Assembly: GCA_015146655.1 (NCBI GenBank)
Contig: VKHL01000014.1
Coordinates: 124,001-188,000, forward strand
From: Ochromonas danica
Taxonomy: Eukaryota; Sar; Chrysophyceae; Chromulinales; Chromulinaceae
Reading direction: 5' to 3'
Length of the DNA: 64,000 nt
Shown: positions 34,507 to 45,150 of the stretch, one piece after another
Position numbering within the stretch: the first letter of the stretch is position 1
How the letters are laid out: the number at the start of each line of letters is the position of its first letter
Translations under genes and position numbers: made by a program
The notes under the pieces: generated by a model
The model's database searches: none
Seen by the model: only the letters and a program-made list of their open reading frames with translations
What the model was told of the DNA's origin: nothing

Positions 34507-34691
34507 GCACGGGTGGAACTTCTTCCACAACGTCATCTCCTAAATGTCAAAATAACGGAAATACGAAATTACGAGCGATCGAAATGGCGAAAACAGGTCT
34601 TCTCATCCTCTGTTGAATCACTGCTGAGGTTTTCTTGTGATTTGATCTTGTTTGCTGATTGCATTTTTTTACCGTGTTATTTCCAAGAAAA

Positions 34692-35903
34692 ATGGCGTTA
34701 GGTTCTCAATTAGCAATGCCTATTCTCATGTTGAATATGGGTGGAGAAATGATTTATATTCTTCATCAACGATTACAAGCACAGAATATTGCAGAAGATA
34801 AAGCCAAGAAAGTCTTAGAAGATGTCATTCGTACAATGTATACACCACTTTTTCTTGAGGAGCTTTTCAAACCTCAAGATATCTATTCTAACTCTTCTGC
34901 TAAGCAGATCTTTGACAAGTTAGCACATTCTTCGATCATGCGATTAAATAAGACGAGTATGGAGAAACTCTATGATCTTATGAGTATGGGCGTCAAATAT
35001 CAACTTCTTTCTTGTAGTTGCCCACAACAATATCTTCATGTGACTATTAACCATTTGGATTCTTTGATTCGTATTGTGGATTCTGAGAGTGTGACTCCCA
35101 TGATTCAAAGTGCAGCCACACGAGCCATCAAAACCTATTCTCAACTCAGCTATGCTAACTGGCTTGCTCTCGAACAAACTCTATTACAATTCTTTCAAGG
35201 AAGAAAAGTTAAAGTCTCTCTTTTCTTACAACAGAATTTGCAGACGATTAATGGTGTGCTTGTGTTAAACAACAAGGGCACGCTTCCCTTCCAAACGGAA
35301 GTCCCAGGACAGATTCGTTTCTTTGAGAACGATCAAATTGTACGTACGGCACCTTTCTTTACTGAATTAGCAGATGCGTGTTCTACTGCTTCTCAAGTCC
35401 TCGATCCGGATTTCACCTTTGGTCTCAATATGTACACCAAGACTCCAGACATGAATCCAGGCAAGCCTACAGCCATGTTCAAAGAAGCTTGCGCTGCTTT
35501 TCTCAAGGGAGATCCCAGCTCTACTGCTGCACCCAAAGGATATAATCTCACTAATTCGAAAGGTGCAAAATACAGTACCGAAGCTTCGGCAAAAGCAGAA
35601 TTGTCTCTGTTGGCTGATTTGCTTGGTGTGGGCGACAAAGCCTCTTCCAAGCCTGCTGATGACAAAGCTTTTCGAATTAATCTCTTCCCCAATCAATCTT
35701 TTGGTGCTAAAGCGGATGCTGAAGTTGAGGATGATCACTATGATTCGTCTTTTATTATGCTGGATTTGGATGCTAGAGCAGATGCAAAAACTGTGAGCGA
35801 CTATATGGCCAGTTTGCACCTTCAAGATGAAGACCTCAAAGCTTCTGCCAAGGCAAGAGATGATGATGATGACTTGCTCTCGTTACTTGATTCAGTGAAA
35901 TAA
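34692..35903 (+). CDS. OSCP1: OSCP1 (organic solute carrier partner 1) homologue
   Basis: Single-exon protein of 403 residues. The N-terminus ILMLNMGGEMIYILHQRLQA with EELFKPQDIYS, LAHSSIMRLNKTSMEKLYDL and TINHLDSLIRI follow the OSCP1/NOR1 family closely through the first 240 residues, and TEVPGQIRFF is also kept. OSCP1 is a conserved protein linked with motile cilia and flagella in several lineages. The C-terminal third is more variable and ends in DDDDLLSLLD, as in animal homologues (DDLLAMMD). I chose the ATG at 34692, where the similarity begins. Confidence 0.9.
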   Translation: MALGSQLAMPILMLNMGGEMIYILHQRLQAQNIAEDKAKKVLEDVIRTMYTPLFLEELFKPQDIYSNSSAKQIFDKLAHSSIMRLNKTSMEKLYDLMSMGVKYQLLSCSCPQQYLHVTINHLDSLIRIVDSESVTPMIQSAATRAIKTYSQLSYANWLALEQTLLQFFQGRKVKVSLFLQQNLQTINGVLVLNNKGTLPFQTEVPGQIRFFENDQIVRTAPFFTELADACSTASQVLDPDFTFGLNMYTKTPDMNPGKPTAMFKEACAAFLKGDPSSTAAPKGYNLTNSKGAKYSTEASAKAELSLLADLLGVGDKASSKPADDKAFRINLFPNQSFGAKADAEVEDDHYDSSFIMLDLDARADAKTVSDYMASLHLQDEDLKASAKARDDDDDLLSLLDSVK

Positions 35904-35995
35904 TGTTGTGAACAGTCTAAGCGTTTACTAAGCCAAACATCTCATTGTAGTCTTCATAGTTGTTTTTACACTATAGATAAGCTTGTGGTCGATTA

Positions 35996-38900
35996 CTACT
36001 TGCGGTATCTGCCAATAGGCCTTGTGAGATCATATTCTCGACGCGAATGCTACAAACCATCACATCACAGTTCTGTTAAAATATCAATGAAAGAAAACGA
36101 AGAAGCAATAATCCCTCACCTTGTCGCTAAGCACCGTATATGCCATGGAGACCATCTTGAAGCGTTCTTCAGCTTCCGGTTCTTTATTCTTATCTGGATG
36201 GAACTGCAATGCCAACTTTCGATAAGACATTTTGATGTCTCTCTCTGAGGCAGCAGTATCCACACCAAGTACAGTGTAATGATCTGTTTCCTGGAGACTA
36301 AAAAGAGTTGTATTGGTGTTTCCTGTGCGTTTTGTCGATGTCTTTGCTTCTTCGTCACTACTCACTGAGTTTAAATCACTTTCGAAATAGGCCTTCCAAG
36401 ACTTCCGACTTTCTTGACCAGCGTTGCTATTGTTTCGAGTAGATTGATTTGATGATCCCGGTCGAGGACTGCGAGCGTTATTGCTGGCACGAGCAGAAGA
36501 CTGTTGACGGAATTGTTCAAAGAGATCTTCATAGTCTGTCTCCATTTGAGAGCTGTTGCGATGACTCGACTGCAATGAAACAGAATGAGATCAGAGAATC
36601 GTTTGCAATGACAACAAAAGGAGTGATATTACCTTAGCGTTCTTGTTTGGTTGATTAGAATGCTGAGAGAATCGCTCCTTTTCAAAGCTTCTCCGAGTTC
36701 CTCCAGTTGGATAAGAAGAAGTGTTTGGCTGGCGAGCATTCTCTTTAGGCTTGGAACTTGTGGAAGCCGTTCCGGCAGCGATAAACTCATCCAACTCTTG
36801 TTGTACCTCCTTAAAATCACTTGGAACAGGGTCACTACAGAGATATCGACGATAATCACGAATACTATCCTGCAGTTTGTTGATAGAACGATAGGCTCGA
36901 GCTCGTCTCAGATAAGCACGACAGTAATCTGCATCTTTTGCTAAAGCGTTATGACAGTCGCTGATAGCCTCCGCGAACATTCCCAGTGCCATATGTGTGG
37001 CAGCACGATTGCTATAAAGTACAGCTGCCCAACGACGGGCAGAGGGATCGACTTTGAGAGACAGAGAGTAGTTCTGAAGAGCTGAACGGAAACTCTTGCC
37101 CTTGAATTGATTATCAGCAGTTGTCTTCAATGCAAGCAACTCTTTCATCTTCGAGCTCTCGACGTGTACCCAACTCCAAGCATCTGCCTTATCCTCCACA
37201 GAAAGGAATGCTTCAAGTTCATCCACAAGAGCAGCAATCTTGTTCATTACATCACTGCAATAACTTCGCACATACTTGTTGTTCTTCAAAGATATTAGAT
37301 AAGGAAGTGACAGCTCAGCGCCAAGACAAAGAAGAGCTTGAAGAACAGAACGGCTATCAACAATGGTCATTTGCAAAGCTGTGGACTCCGTCCAAGTGAG
37401 AGCAGCCGCAGAGGGGAAGGGAAACGTTGCGCGTTTGTGAGCATATAGCATTTGCATGGTAGGCGCTCCATCACGAGCTAATCCTTCCATGTAAGCTTTT
37501 GCCTCATCATATCGAGAAAGCTCGCACAATGCATTGGAACGTGCAACTTGTGAGGCACGATGCAAAGGGCTTTTCGTAAGAATTTCCTCTGTAATCTTCA
37601 ATACCTCAGCATAATCCATTCTCCCTTCGGCACTGATTAAAGAAGCAACAAGATCACGCAGACGCTTGACTTCACGCAACCCAGCCTTTGCTTCCATTTT
37701 AGCACCATCCACAGTCTGCTGGTAAAGATGACGTTCTTCCTCATCCATCTCCTTCAGCAAATCCGGTGATAGAAGGTCAATTGAGCTATACTCTAAAACA
37801 CGAGAAAACGATGCATCTGCCTCGTTATAAAGTCCCATCCGCAAATACGCTTTTCCTTTACGAACTAACAGCTTCACTAATCCACTATCCAATTCAAGTG
37901 CTTGGTCACAGTCATCAATCGTCTCTATATACCTGATCATCAAAAATAACACATCTAAGCCATGATCATACACTAACAGTAATTTGACAAAGCTTACTTC
38001 TGAAGCATGAAAAAGACAGCCGCTCTGTTTCCCAATATCGTTGCTCTTGGTGGCCAACTTTTTGGAGCCAAATTGAGGCACTTCGAATAAGCATCCATAG
38101 CCCTATTCATATATTATAGAAGCTTTAGAGCAAGAAGAAGAAGAAAGTGATCAAATGTACTTTCTACCTTTCATAAAGACCTATTCCATAGAGCTCCTTT
38201 CCTTGCTTGCTATAAAGTTCTGCCAATCCCAAAAGATTGTGATCTGCGCTATCAGAAGAGCCTGAACCTTTCTCCTCCATATCAACACTTTCGCTCGCTT
38301 CCACAGACTTTCTAGGGGTACGCTGTGACTTATCTTTCTTGAGCATCTCAGGGTCTAACGACTTACGTGGGGTAGATTTCCACCAAGTCGGAGGAGTGTC
38401 CGCAGCCATATTATTGACTGGCTTGCGAGGCGTTGTTGAAGGAAGTTCTATATTATCTTTGAGTTCTTGTACATTCTGTTGATCATGGGACGATGGATAT
38501 GACGTGTCGTTGAAACTCGACGACGAAGGAGGAGGTGCTCCATTGAAAAACATGTGACTCTGAGGCGAGGCTGATGCAGAGTCAACACCTTTCTTCTTAT
38601 CCTTTCTACGATATACCTTGCGCGAAGAACGACTATTCGCACCATCCGCACCAACTTGAAATGATAGCTTACTGAGGTCATTCGCCAGGTTTTCGTCGAA
38701 AGCTGATCTTGACGTTGCAGGAGCACTTGAAGAAGGTTCCGAAAACCCAAACGCACTGTTCAAATTCACTTTTATAAACGAATCTTCTTCGTCATCTTCT
38801 TCCATTGATGGTTGTTTGATGGTTGAGTTGGCAGGAGCTTCAGTGGCAGTGGCATCCACTCCAGCTGGTGCAGGTGTGGATGTATCCATCATATGATCTG

Positions 38901-39873
38901 ATTCACTCATTTCGTCATCTTCCAACTCTCCACTACCAAATACCTGCGATGTAGGCGCTGCTGGATCAGACTCAGAAGATGGGTTGCGAAGGGAATGTAA
39001 CACATCCGTGGCACCTAATGTGAAGGTGGTGGGCATAGCAAATGTTGATGAAGCAGCGGCAGGGGGTTCATTAGAAACACCCTTCGTACTATTCGTAGCT
39101 TCATCCATAGCACTTTGGAAAGAAGGAACAGATGCAAACTCAAAATTGAACCCAGTGGAAGATTCCGCTGGTACTTTGTTAGTACGCGACTTGTTGCCGA
39201 CGGCGCCAAGGTTGAACTTGGGAGTGGGCAATTCAAATACTGGCTTTCCCTCCGATACAGCAGCAGTTTGATCATTCTTTTGGGGTATACCAGACCAAAA
39301 CCAAGACTTAGTTTCCTTATTAGCACCAGTTTGTCCATTGTCTTCTGGTGGTGCTGTTTCTTTCTCTTTCCCCGCTGACTTATTCTTCGTCAGATTAGCT
39401 GCCCATTCTTGTGACATCTTGGTGAAGGCATTACTCTTCTTAGAAAGACCTCGAACAGGCGTAGCAGTGTCTAGATCACTTGGTATACTCTGCCTGGCAG
39501 CTTCAAAGAAGGCTGAAGCTGTCTTTTCCCCACTTGACCCGTTGTCACCATCCGTGATATCAGGTTCCTTCTCTAACTCTACCTTAATACCCCCTTCCTT
39601 ATTGACCAAAGGAGTGTTGAAAGGCTTTAACGGCGTAGCGAAGTTGAAAGTGGGAGTGGAGGGACTCGCCACACTTTTTGATGACGAGCTAAAAGTGGGT
39701 GAAATCGCAGCCAGCTTGCATTCTTGAACAAGAATATGAATAGCTTCATTAAAAGGAAGAGAATCAACTTTGAGATCCTCCATTTGCTTAATGACTTGTT
39801 TTAAGTCTCCAATAGTCACTCTTAGATTGGGGTCAATCGTTAGTTTGGCCAAGTTTTGCAGAATGGACTCCAT
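35996..39873 (-). CDS. TPR and J-domain co-chaperone, DNAJC7-like, with long N-terminal extension
   Basis: Predicted HSP70/HSP90 co-chaperone of about 1,230 residues. Exons run from 39873 to about 38170, a short one near 38000-38110, then about 37934-36632, 36575-36123 and about 36044-35996, joined in frame. About 550 N-terminal residues are Ser/Pro/Asp-rich with scattered F-x-F and FG-type motifs (FNFATP, FNFEFA, FGFSEP). TPR units follow ([40 protein letters not shown]) and then a C-terminal J domain ([47 protein letters not shown]) with HPD intact. TPR followed by J matches animal DNAJC7 and plant TPR-J proteins. The extension is unusual. Confidence 0.85.
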
Positions 39874-40417
39874 TTCTCTCTATCTACAATATAAAAACTA
39901 ATCTAATGAATAAATAGAATAAAATCAGATAGACTGAAAGAAAATCGCCTGCTTTCTTAGTCTAGGAAATGGTCGATCAAGAGGAGAGTTGATGAGAGTT
40001 ATCAAAGCTGTTGTCTAATCACTCACAAGTCAAGCAACCAACGGTGTCAAAAGGAAAAAACACCTTCTTTGAAGAGAAACTGACCAACAGCCCGCATAAA
40101 CGCAATCCTGTGTTTCTCGCGCAGAAGGCTCTGCAAATGGAACAAAGCGTCCAATTTCTCTCTTCCAGCAACCCTGAAACCTAATCAATTAGTCTATATG
40201 AAGTAAGTAAGTAGATTAGCTAAGGAACCAAAATTATTACAATTGGCGTATTACTGATAGTTATCCCACATTGTTAATAGTGAGATTCGACCATCTAATG
40301 AATTATCATAATAAAATTATCATAATATCATTATCAAAAATTCCTTCTACATAGACTTGATAGATCCCTTCAACTCTTCTTTCTCTTTCCCAACTCCAGG
40401 AATCTTTATGTATTTCC
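39874..40417. other. Intergenic, divergent 5' region interrupted by a transposon
   Basis: Upstream of the TPR-J gene. AT-rich, with ATAAAATTATCATAAT-type near-repeats around 40310-40335. No gene is seen. Before the transposon inserted, this stretch plus 42060-42114 formed about 600 bp between the two divergent genes. Confidence 0.5.
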
Positions 40418-40421
40418 TTAA

Positions 40422-40457
40422 TGTCTACTTTCCCGTTTGTCACAGTCTGTGACAACT
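40422..40457 (+). repeat. Left terminal inverted repeat of the piggyBac-like element
   Basis: Pairs with 42021-42055 with few mismatches and a small length difference. It contains the palindrome around 40438-40456. Confidence 0.8.
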
Positions 40458-40659
40458 TTTTGACTTTCATTTTCTCAATCAATAATCAATCATTTTGACT
40501 ACTTTTGATTTTGATATATACTATTTCAAGTTCTCTCAATAGTAGGAAATTAAATTTTCTTCTTCGATCATGTTGTGTGCATTCAAACGTTGATTGAAAA
40601 ATAGTAAATCAGGAATTGAATTTTTTTCGTGTTTCCCGGAAAGATTAAGGAGAATCGAG

Positions 40660-41736
40660 ACTAAATTGGTGCTATCACCTCTATCAATGGTTCTGGAAAG
40701 ACTCTGCGGATCACTGTTGAATGGGACAATGGTTTGGGCAGCAGCAGCTGCAGTTCCAGAGCCATTGATCCTTATGTTGAGCCCAACCCTGTGGATATTC
40801 CGTCCGTCCAGGATGAGAATGCCAGTGAACATGAACAGGATGACAGCGAAGATGACTTTGACGAGCTTGATGCGGCAGAATTCGAATCTTCCCATGGCCA
40901 ACCTGTACGGGCTGGAAGGTATTCGATCTTATTTGATTCTTTTCATTCTTCAACCCCATCCTCTCTTTTTCAGTGGTAATTCTTTGCTGATTCCTCATGG
41001 ACAACAGTGGGTCGAAGTCAACAGCACAAATCGATTCGACAATATCCTATCCTCTTTCTCACTCAATAGTGCTAGCGATGCTACTTTAAATGCTGTAAAT
41101 AACTCTGATACTAACACTACTACTACTATTGCTACTTCCTCCTCCCTTCTAACGGATCCATGGCATGCCGTCGAAAGAAAAAAAAAGAAAGAAATATCAG
41201 TCGACCGACCTCAGTGTATTGAACTGCTTTTTAAAGGTTTTCCAATTGTGGACATACATGATCACAACCGCCAGGGTGCTCTAGCTATTGAACACTCTTG
41301 GAAGACACAAAAGAGCCTTTTCCACCGTCTGGGGAATGATATCGTCGATTCATTCTTCTGCTTCCGCCACATCTTCCGCTCCAAACATCCAGAAGAAACA
41401 GAAAACTGTCCAACCTTAATCGACTTTGCTGACAAACTGGCGTACCAAATGATCTACGACAATGCAACAAGTGGGGAAGAAGATGAAGCAACGACATCAA
41501 ACAGTGTGCTAGGCAAACGTTCCATCGAATCCAGCGTTGAGTATCACCGCTTAACACCAACGAGCACTTTGGCGCGAGCAAAAGGAGATTATCCGCAATT
41601 ACGATGCATGATCTGTAAAAAGCAGACCCGGCTGTTTTGTAGAACTTGCTACGAGAAGGATAATGTGCTGATTGGCATTTGTAGTGAAGAAAGGAGTCCA
41701 GAGAGCACCTGCCTTCAGCAACACAAACCTGTTTGA
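40660..41736 (+). pseudogene. PiggyBac transposase remnant, C-terminal part
   Basis: The coding frame is visible from about 40660 and has one intron (donor about 40919, acceptor about 40974, joining AG|T). An acidic segment (EHEQDDSEDDFDELDAAEF) resembles the N-terminal leader of piggyBac transposases. The later part has DIHDHNRQGALAIEHSW and LGNDIVDSFFCFRHIF, the end of the catalytic domain, then a cysteine-rich zinc-binding tail (CMICKKQTRLFCRTCYEKDN, ICSEERSPESTC). No in-frame ATG opens it, and most of the core with the first two catalytic Asp residues is missing, so it cannot be an active transposase by itself. Confidence 0.72.
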
Positions 41737-42020
41737 AGACTTCGTTATAAACCGTACCTTTGAGTGATAATATCGCTTACTTTAGAGTCATTGATACTAT
41801 TTTCCGTTGAAAACAAGGAAACTTGGAGTCTTTCTAGACATCCAAGTGAGCTCTGTGTGACTGACTATCTTTCGCTGAAATCTTTTTCCCTTTTCATTCA
41901 AACTCTTTCAAATTTCTAGGCATTATACCTCTAAATGAGGCAATTATAATGACCATAACAAGTTACCAAAAATATTCTTTCGATCGTTCAAAAATAAGTA
42001 AAAATACTTAAATTCTTTAC

Positions 42021-42055
42021 TGTCACAGACTGTGACAAGCGCGGGAAAGTGGACA
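42021..42055 (-). repeat. Right terminal inverted repeat of the piggyBac-like element
   Basis: Reverse complement of the left end, including the central palindrome at 42021-42037. Confidence 0.8.
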
Positions 42056-42114
42056 TTGAAGCGTATTAACTTAACACATTCACCGGCTTCTCTGCGCGGT
42101 GAGGATGTGTCGGC

Positions 42115-43476
42115 ATGTGTCTGTCGCTGCAGCGGAGGTTCCGACGACGAATAAAATTCTTTCTGTGGACCCCGGATTCTTCCTTCTATGCTTGGCTCAT
42201 AATGTTAAGGAGAACAGCTGGTCTTATGAAGTCTTGTCAGGCTTACTCTACAAGGCGACCTTACGTGTCTGCCAATGATCTTTTTGGTGAGGAGGAACCA
42301 GAAGTTCTCACAGTAGAGAACAGTAAAACAGTGCGGTCATTCCAAGCTTATCCTATCAACAAGAAGATCAATGGGCGCTTTGTTTCTATTTATAACAAAG
42401 ATACGAACAAATCGCTATGGGATGTCCTGAGACTTCTGTTCAGCACTCCCAAGCAACATCTGAAGTTACCAGGTGTGGCCGACAGCAAGGAACTGATTAA
42501 ACGTATCATACCCGATAGAGCTAAGATTAGAAGCACGTCTTCACCACATGCGACCTGGTTTGGTCATGCAACTTGCTACTTTCAATCTGGTGGCACTTAC
42601 TTTCTCACTGATCCAGTATGGGGACAGCGAGCTTCCCCACTTTCTTTTATCGGTCCCAAGAGATTTTCCCCTTCTCCTATAGAAATAGAAGACTTAAAAA
42701 TAGATGTAGTGTTGCTTTCTCACACACATTATGACCATATGGATGTTGAAAGTGTGAAGAGGATTGGTAATCGTGCCCTGTGGTTAGTGACCTAAGTGGA
42801 CTATATTTTGCTCTCATCAGAACGTATTTTCATCCAAAGCATGTTACTTTGTAGGGTGGTTCCGCTTGGAGTCGGTGCTATTTTGAAGTCCATGGGTGTG
42901 ACGAACTGGGTAGAATTGGATTGGTGGGGAAGTTATAACTACCTTGCCAAGGACGGCAACAACATTGAGGTGATGTTCGTGCCAACTAAACACTGGACTT
43001 CGCGCACTCCTTTCGACAAGAACACTTGCTTATGGGGAGGTTATGCAGTGTTTACCCCAGAAGCGAAGTTTTTCTTCTGTGGAGACACTGCATATGCATC
43101 GGTTTTCAAGCTCATCGGAGACAACCTAGGACCTTTCGACTTTGCAGCAGTTCCTATTGGTGCATATTCCCCTCGTTGGTTCATGAAAAATGTTCATTGC
43201 AATCCCGAAGAGGCTGTTAAGATCCATGAGGATCTTCGCGCCAAGCAGTCAATGGCTATTCATTGGGGCACTTTCCCCATGACATCCGAAGACCCTGTGG
43301 AGCCCGCCCTGGAGCTTGCACGTTTGCGCGATCTTCGCAATATTAACACGTCCGACTTCTTCACAATGGCCCAGGGTGAAACGATAATTTTGGGGGAGGA
43401 ACCTCAGTACGACTTTGCAACTTTGTACAAAGAACATTACGACCATTACCTTGACAATCTTCGCAAAGTAAACTAA
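42115..43476 (+). CDS. NAPEPLD: NAPE-PLD-type phospholipase (metallo-beta-lactamase fold)
   Basis: Zinc hydrolase predicted to cut N-acylphosphatidylethanolamine to N-acylethanolamine and phosphatidic acid. Two exons, 42115-42783 and about 42856-43476, joined CTG TG|G. Key motifs: ATWFGHATCYF, DPVWGQRASP, LLSHTHYDHMD (zinc ligands), VELDWW, PTKHWTSRT, FFCGDTAY and AIHWGTFPMT. The order and VELDWW are specific to NAPE-PLD among lactamase-fold proteins. An ATG at about 42202 would give a basic, amphipathic start (MLRRTAGLMKSCQAYSTRRP) like a mitochondrial presequence, so the start is open. It is divergent from the TPR-J gene. Confidence 0.88.
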
Positions 43477-43621
43477 ACGCCGAACAACTTTCTCTTCAAA
43501 TGATTTAATCTCTTCATAGATAATTTAAATGGTTTTTATTTGGCACTATGGTGAGTTAGAGTTAAAGAGAATCGAACAATATTCACATATTTTCACAAGA
43601 GAGAACATAGGAAGGGCATAT

Positions 43622-44864
43622 TCAAATTTCTTGCACGTTGGCATTGGACTGGGCAATAGTATTTGTATTGATAAGATTTGCATTAGTGTTGAGCTGTGGA
43701 GGAACAAGATCAAGGTCGTTCTCCCTAGAGTCACTCGTACGTCGGCGCTTCTTGCTAACGCTACCTGTTTCGCCAACCAGGTTAGCCTTGGGCAGGCTTG
43801 TCTCGAAAAGTAAAAGGCCCAACTCAGGATTAGCTTCAACATCTTGTCGAAAAGAAGGATCAACCGCAAGCTGTGAGCGATTCTTTTGCACAAAGTCACC
43901 ACATGCATCTCTCAAGACGGAGGCATTGTGCCCAGCAGATAACAACAATAACTTGCCAATGTTCTCAACCGAAATAATGGCAGCAGCGCGCTTTTCACAA
44001 ATAACACGCAAATCTGAAAGTAAATATTCATTTGCCATAACAAGCAAAGATATTACTTCCTCAGGTGAAATCGTTGCAAGATCGCGCACATCATTTGTGT
44101 AAATAAATTCCAATAATCGTTTGAAGTTCGACGCCTCGTGGGAGATGATAATTTCCTTCAAGGAACTTTCAATCATTCCTCCAACCCTAAACATTGCCTC
44201 AAAATATTCGCTACGTGCCGATAAAATCGCTTTGTGAGCTGGGATACTCTTCAAGCCATTGTCTAAAATAAAAGTTATGTCAGAGTGCCAGCCCTTGTCG
44301 AGCAAGGTTCGAAATTGCTCGCCATAGAACACTGGAGGGGAAACCTCCTTTTCTTCTTCACCTGAAACCTTGCGGTGTTCAACCCAAATCTCATCTATGA
44401 CGCAGTTGCCAATCAAGAGGTATTTCGTTAGAACCGAATTTCAAAAACAGATGGTTTGACTACCTTGTGGCATCAAGTGAACAGACTCGGGGGTTTGATC
44501 AGGAAGCAATTCATCTACAAAGAAGAAGACTAGATCTATATACAAGTGTTGTGGTGAAGGAGTGGTTCATTAGCGCAGGGAAATGGTCAACAGTACCTTC
44601 TTTCCTCAGTCCGTTATGCTTGGCGTAATGACGAAATAAACAACCAAAGTTTTGATTCTTTTGCATTTGGCAAGGATAAGCCTCTCCTAAAGATATAAGG
44701 CATTAAACAAATGTTATGAAAGTGAACTGATGTTGATGACACGAGACTAAACAAGCACTCTAACCTTGTGCTACTCTTGGTAACCTTCTAAGCTGGCCTT
44801 CTAAGTACAGATCTTGTTTCGGTTTAACCACAAATTCAATAGAAGGACGTTGATTGGAAGCCAT
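43622..44864 (-). CDS. BTB/POZ domain protein
   Basis: Four exons: 44767-44864, about 44595-44690, about 44466-44512 and 43622-44392. The last intron has its acceptor far downstream, in CATAG|ATGAG. A BTB domain (WHSDITFILDNGLKSIPAHK, AILSARSEYFEAMFRVGG, RLLEFIYTNDV) is followed by a BACK-like helical part (LVMANEYLLSDLRVICEKRA). The C-terminus has a probable nuclear signal (SKKRRRTSD) and an Asn-rich tail. Proteins of this kind are often cullin-3 adaptors; that role is inferred. The roughly 85 N-terminal residues match nothing I know. Confidence 0.82.
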
Positions 44865-45150
44865 GATAAACACAAGACTTATCTTGACCAAGTTTGATTC
44901 GTTTATGACTCTCGGGTGGGACAGCAGGAGAACAGATAGTAACAATGAGACCTGAGACCTGCTGGACAAAACCAAACCATCAGATTATTGTCCTGCGAGG
45001 GATTTCCGCTTTTCCATTTTCCCGTTTCAGCAGATTTGCCTCTATGCTGCTGGCTGTATGTGTGTCGAAAAATAAAACGGCGGGTGGTTATTCGGTATTC
45101 CATGAAAGAAAGCGATAAGAGAATAAATTTTGGTTAGTAGCTGGGGAAAG

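Larger units (their letters stand above)
40422..42055 (+). mobile_element. PiggyBac-like DNA transposon, non-autonomous
   Basis: A 1,634-bp element with terminal inverted repeats. The left end begins TGTCTACTTTCCCG and the right end, read inward on the minus strand, TGTCCACTTTCCCG; both continue into a shared palindrome TGTCACAGTCTGTGACA. Left flank is TTAA (40418-40421) and right flank TTGA (42056-42059), the piggyBac TTAA target site with one likely mutation. The interior codes for the C-terminal part of a piggyBac-type transposase. It sits in the shared 5' region of the TPR-J and NAPE-PLD genes. The good match of the ends suggests a fairly recent insertion. Confidence 0.8.

Noticed and set aside
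40594-40900. Long open frame starting at 40594 within the transposon
   Set aside because: In the first part the frame that shows transposase-like acidic sequence is a different one; the long open frame becomes meaningful only downstream of the intron acceptor.
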